A DNA stretch of 41,148 nucleotides from Natrialba chahannaoensis JCM 10990. GTDB taxonomy: Archaea; Halobacteriota; Halobacteria; Halobacteriales; Natrialbaceae. This document shows positions 41,064 to 41,148 of the stretch, one piece after another. Numbering within the stretch: position 1 is the first letter of the stretch; each line of letters begins with the position of its first letter. Position numbers and translations under genes: made by a program. The stretch is taken from NCBI RefSeq assembly GCF_000337135.1, contig NZ_AOIN01000067.1:16084-57231 (forward strand), read 5' to 3'. The notes under the pieces were generated by a model. The model had not been told where the DNA came from. It saw nothing but the letters and a program-made list of their open reading frames with translations, and did no database searches.

Positions 41064-41148
41064 GTGGTCGGCGTGACGGTCGCACCGTGGCCGTCGGTCG
41101 ACCATTCGACCTGCGAACACTGTGGTGCCCACGTCACCGATCGGTTCC
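41064..41148 (+). CDS. Small zinc-ribbon protein (DUF7563-like), 3'-truncated
   Basis: The window ends inside a frame that starts at GTG 41064 or GTG 41073 after an in-frame stop at 41058. The visible part contains CEHCGAHVTDRF, the CxxCGxHVTxRF start of a small haloarchaeal zinc-ribbon family that I recall as DUF7563 (next expected part RVFGDN and a second Cys pair). Only about 28 codons are present, so the second metal pair cannot be seen. Function unknown. Confidence 0.5.
   Translation, partial: MVGVTVAPWPSVDHSTCEHCGAHVTDRF

Overview
The window is chromosomal DNA of a halophilic archaeon (Haloarchaea). The evidence is high GC, very acidic proteins, leaderless promoters with a TATA element about 27 bp before start codons, haloarchaea-specific families (HalOD1, amphi-Trp, DUF7289-like envelope proteins), eL32 with an N-terminal helix-hairpin-helix extension, and a fused cytochrome oxidase subunit I/III. 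The ribosomal proteins look closest to the Natrialba/Haloterrigena/Natrinema group; that is judgement from memory, not a search. The first 15 bases are a sequencing-library transposase adapter remnant, so the left edge is an assembly end and not biology.

Layout. (1) 1-5.5 kb: a 5'-truncated GTPBP1-type translational GTPase, two small uncharacterised genes, a HAD hydrolase, an uncharacterised protein, methenyl-H4MPT cyclohydrolase (mch), a copper-chaperone-like HMA protein, an MTH1187/YkoF thiamine-binding-family protein and a HalOD1 protein. (2) 5.5-8.8 kb: tRNA-Gly(GCC), with a degenerate copy of its 3' end about 150 bp away, then the cydAB cytochrome bd oxidase on the minus strand. (3) 9.0-23.8 kb: the S10-spc type ribosomal super-operon on the plus strand, opened by a SPOUT RNA methyltransferase: uL3, uL4, uL23, uL2, uS19, uL22, uS3, uL29, RNase P component 1, uS17, uL14, uL24, eS4, uL5, uS14, uS8, uL6, eL32, eL19, uL18, uS5, uL30, uL15, SecY. 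Most genes overlap by 1-8 nt or lie within 10 nt, so they should be translated as coupled units. A hairpin sits on the secY stop codon. (4) 23.8-33.4 kb: accessory and energy genes between secY and adk: a Na+/solute symporter with a 45-residue one-helix partner, a large Tat-like exported protein, an aa3-type heme-copper oxidase (subunit II, fused I/III, small subunit IV) and an amphi-Trp protein preceded by a palindrome-rich region. (5) 33.4-41.1 kb: an uncharacterised acidic protein divergent from adk, two tandem paralogous pilin-like envelope proteins, DUF106 (EMC3/YidC superfamily), cmk, truB, tRNA-Pro(GGG) and the start of a small zinc-ribbon gene.

The genes mostly serve protein synthesis and membrane insertion (ribosome, RNase P, SecY, DUF106, TruB, tRNAs), nucleotide supply (Adk, Cmk) and respiration (two different terminal oxidases, bd and aa3, either side of the ribosomal operon). 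I saw no CRISPR array, rRNA, insertion sequence or provirus. The least explained items are the operator-like palindrome cluster at 32.78 kb, the tRNA-Gly 3'-end duplicate with an inverted repeat around its promoter, the paired pilin-like proteins, the 725-residue exported protein and the symporter's small partner.
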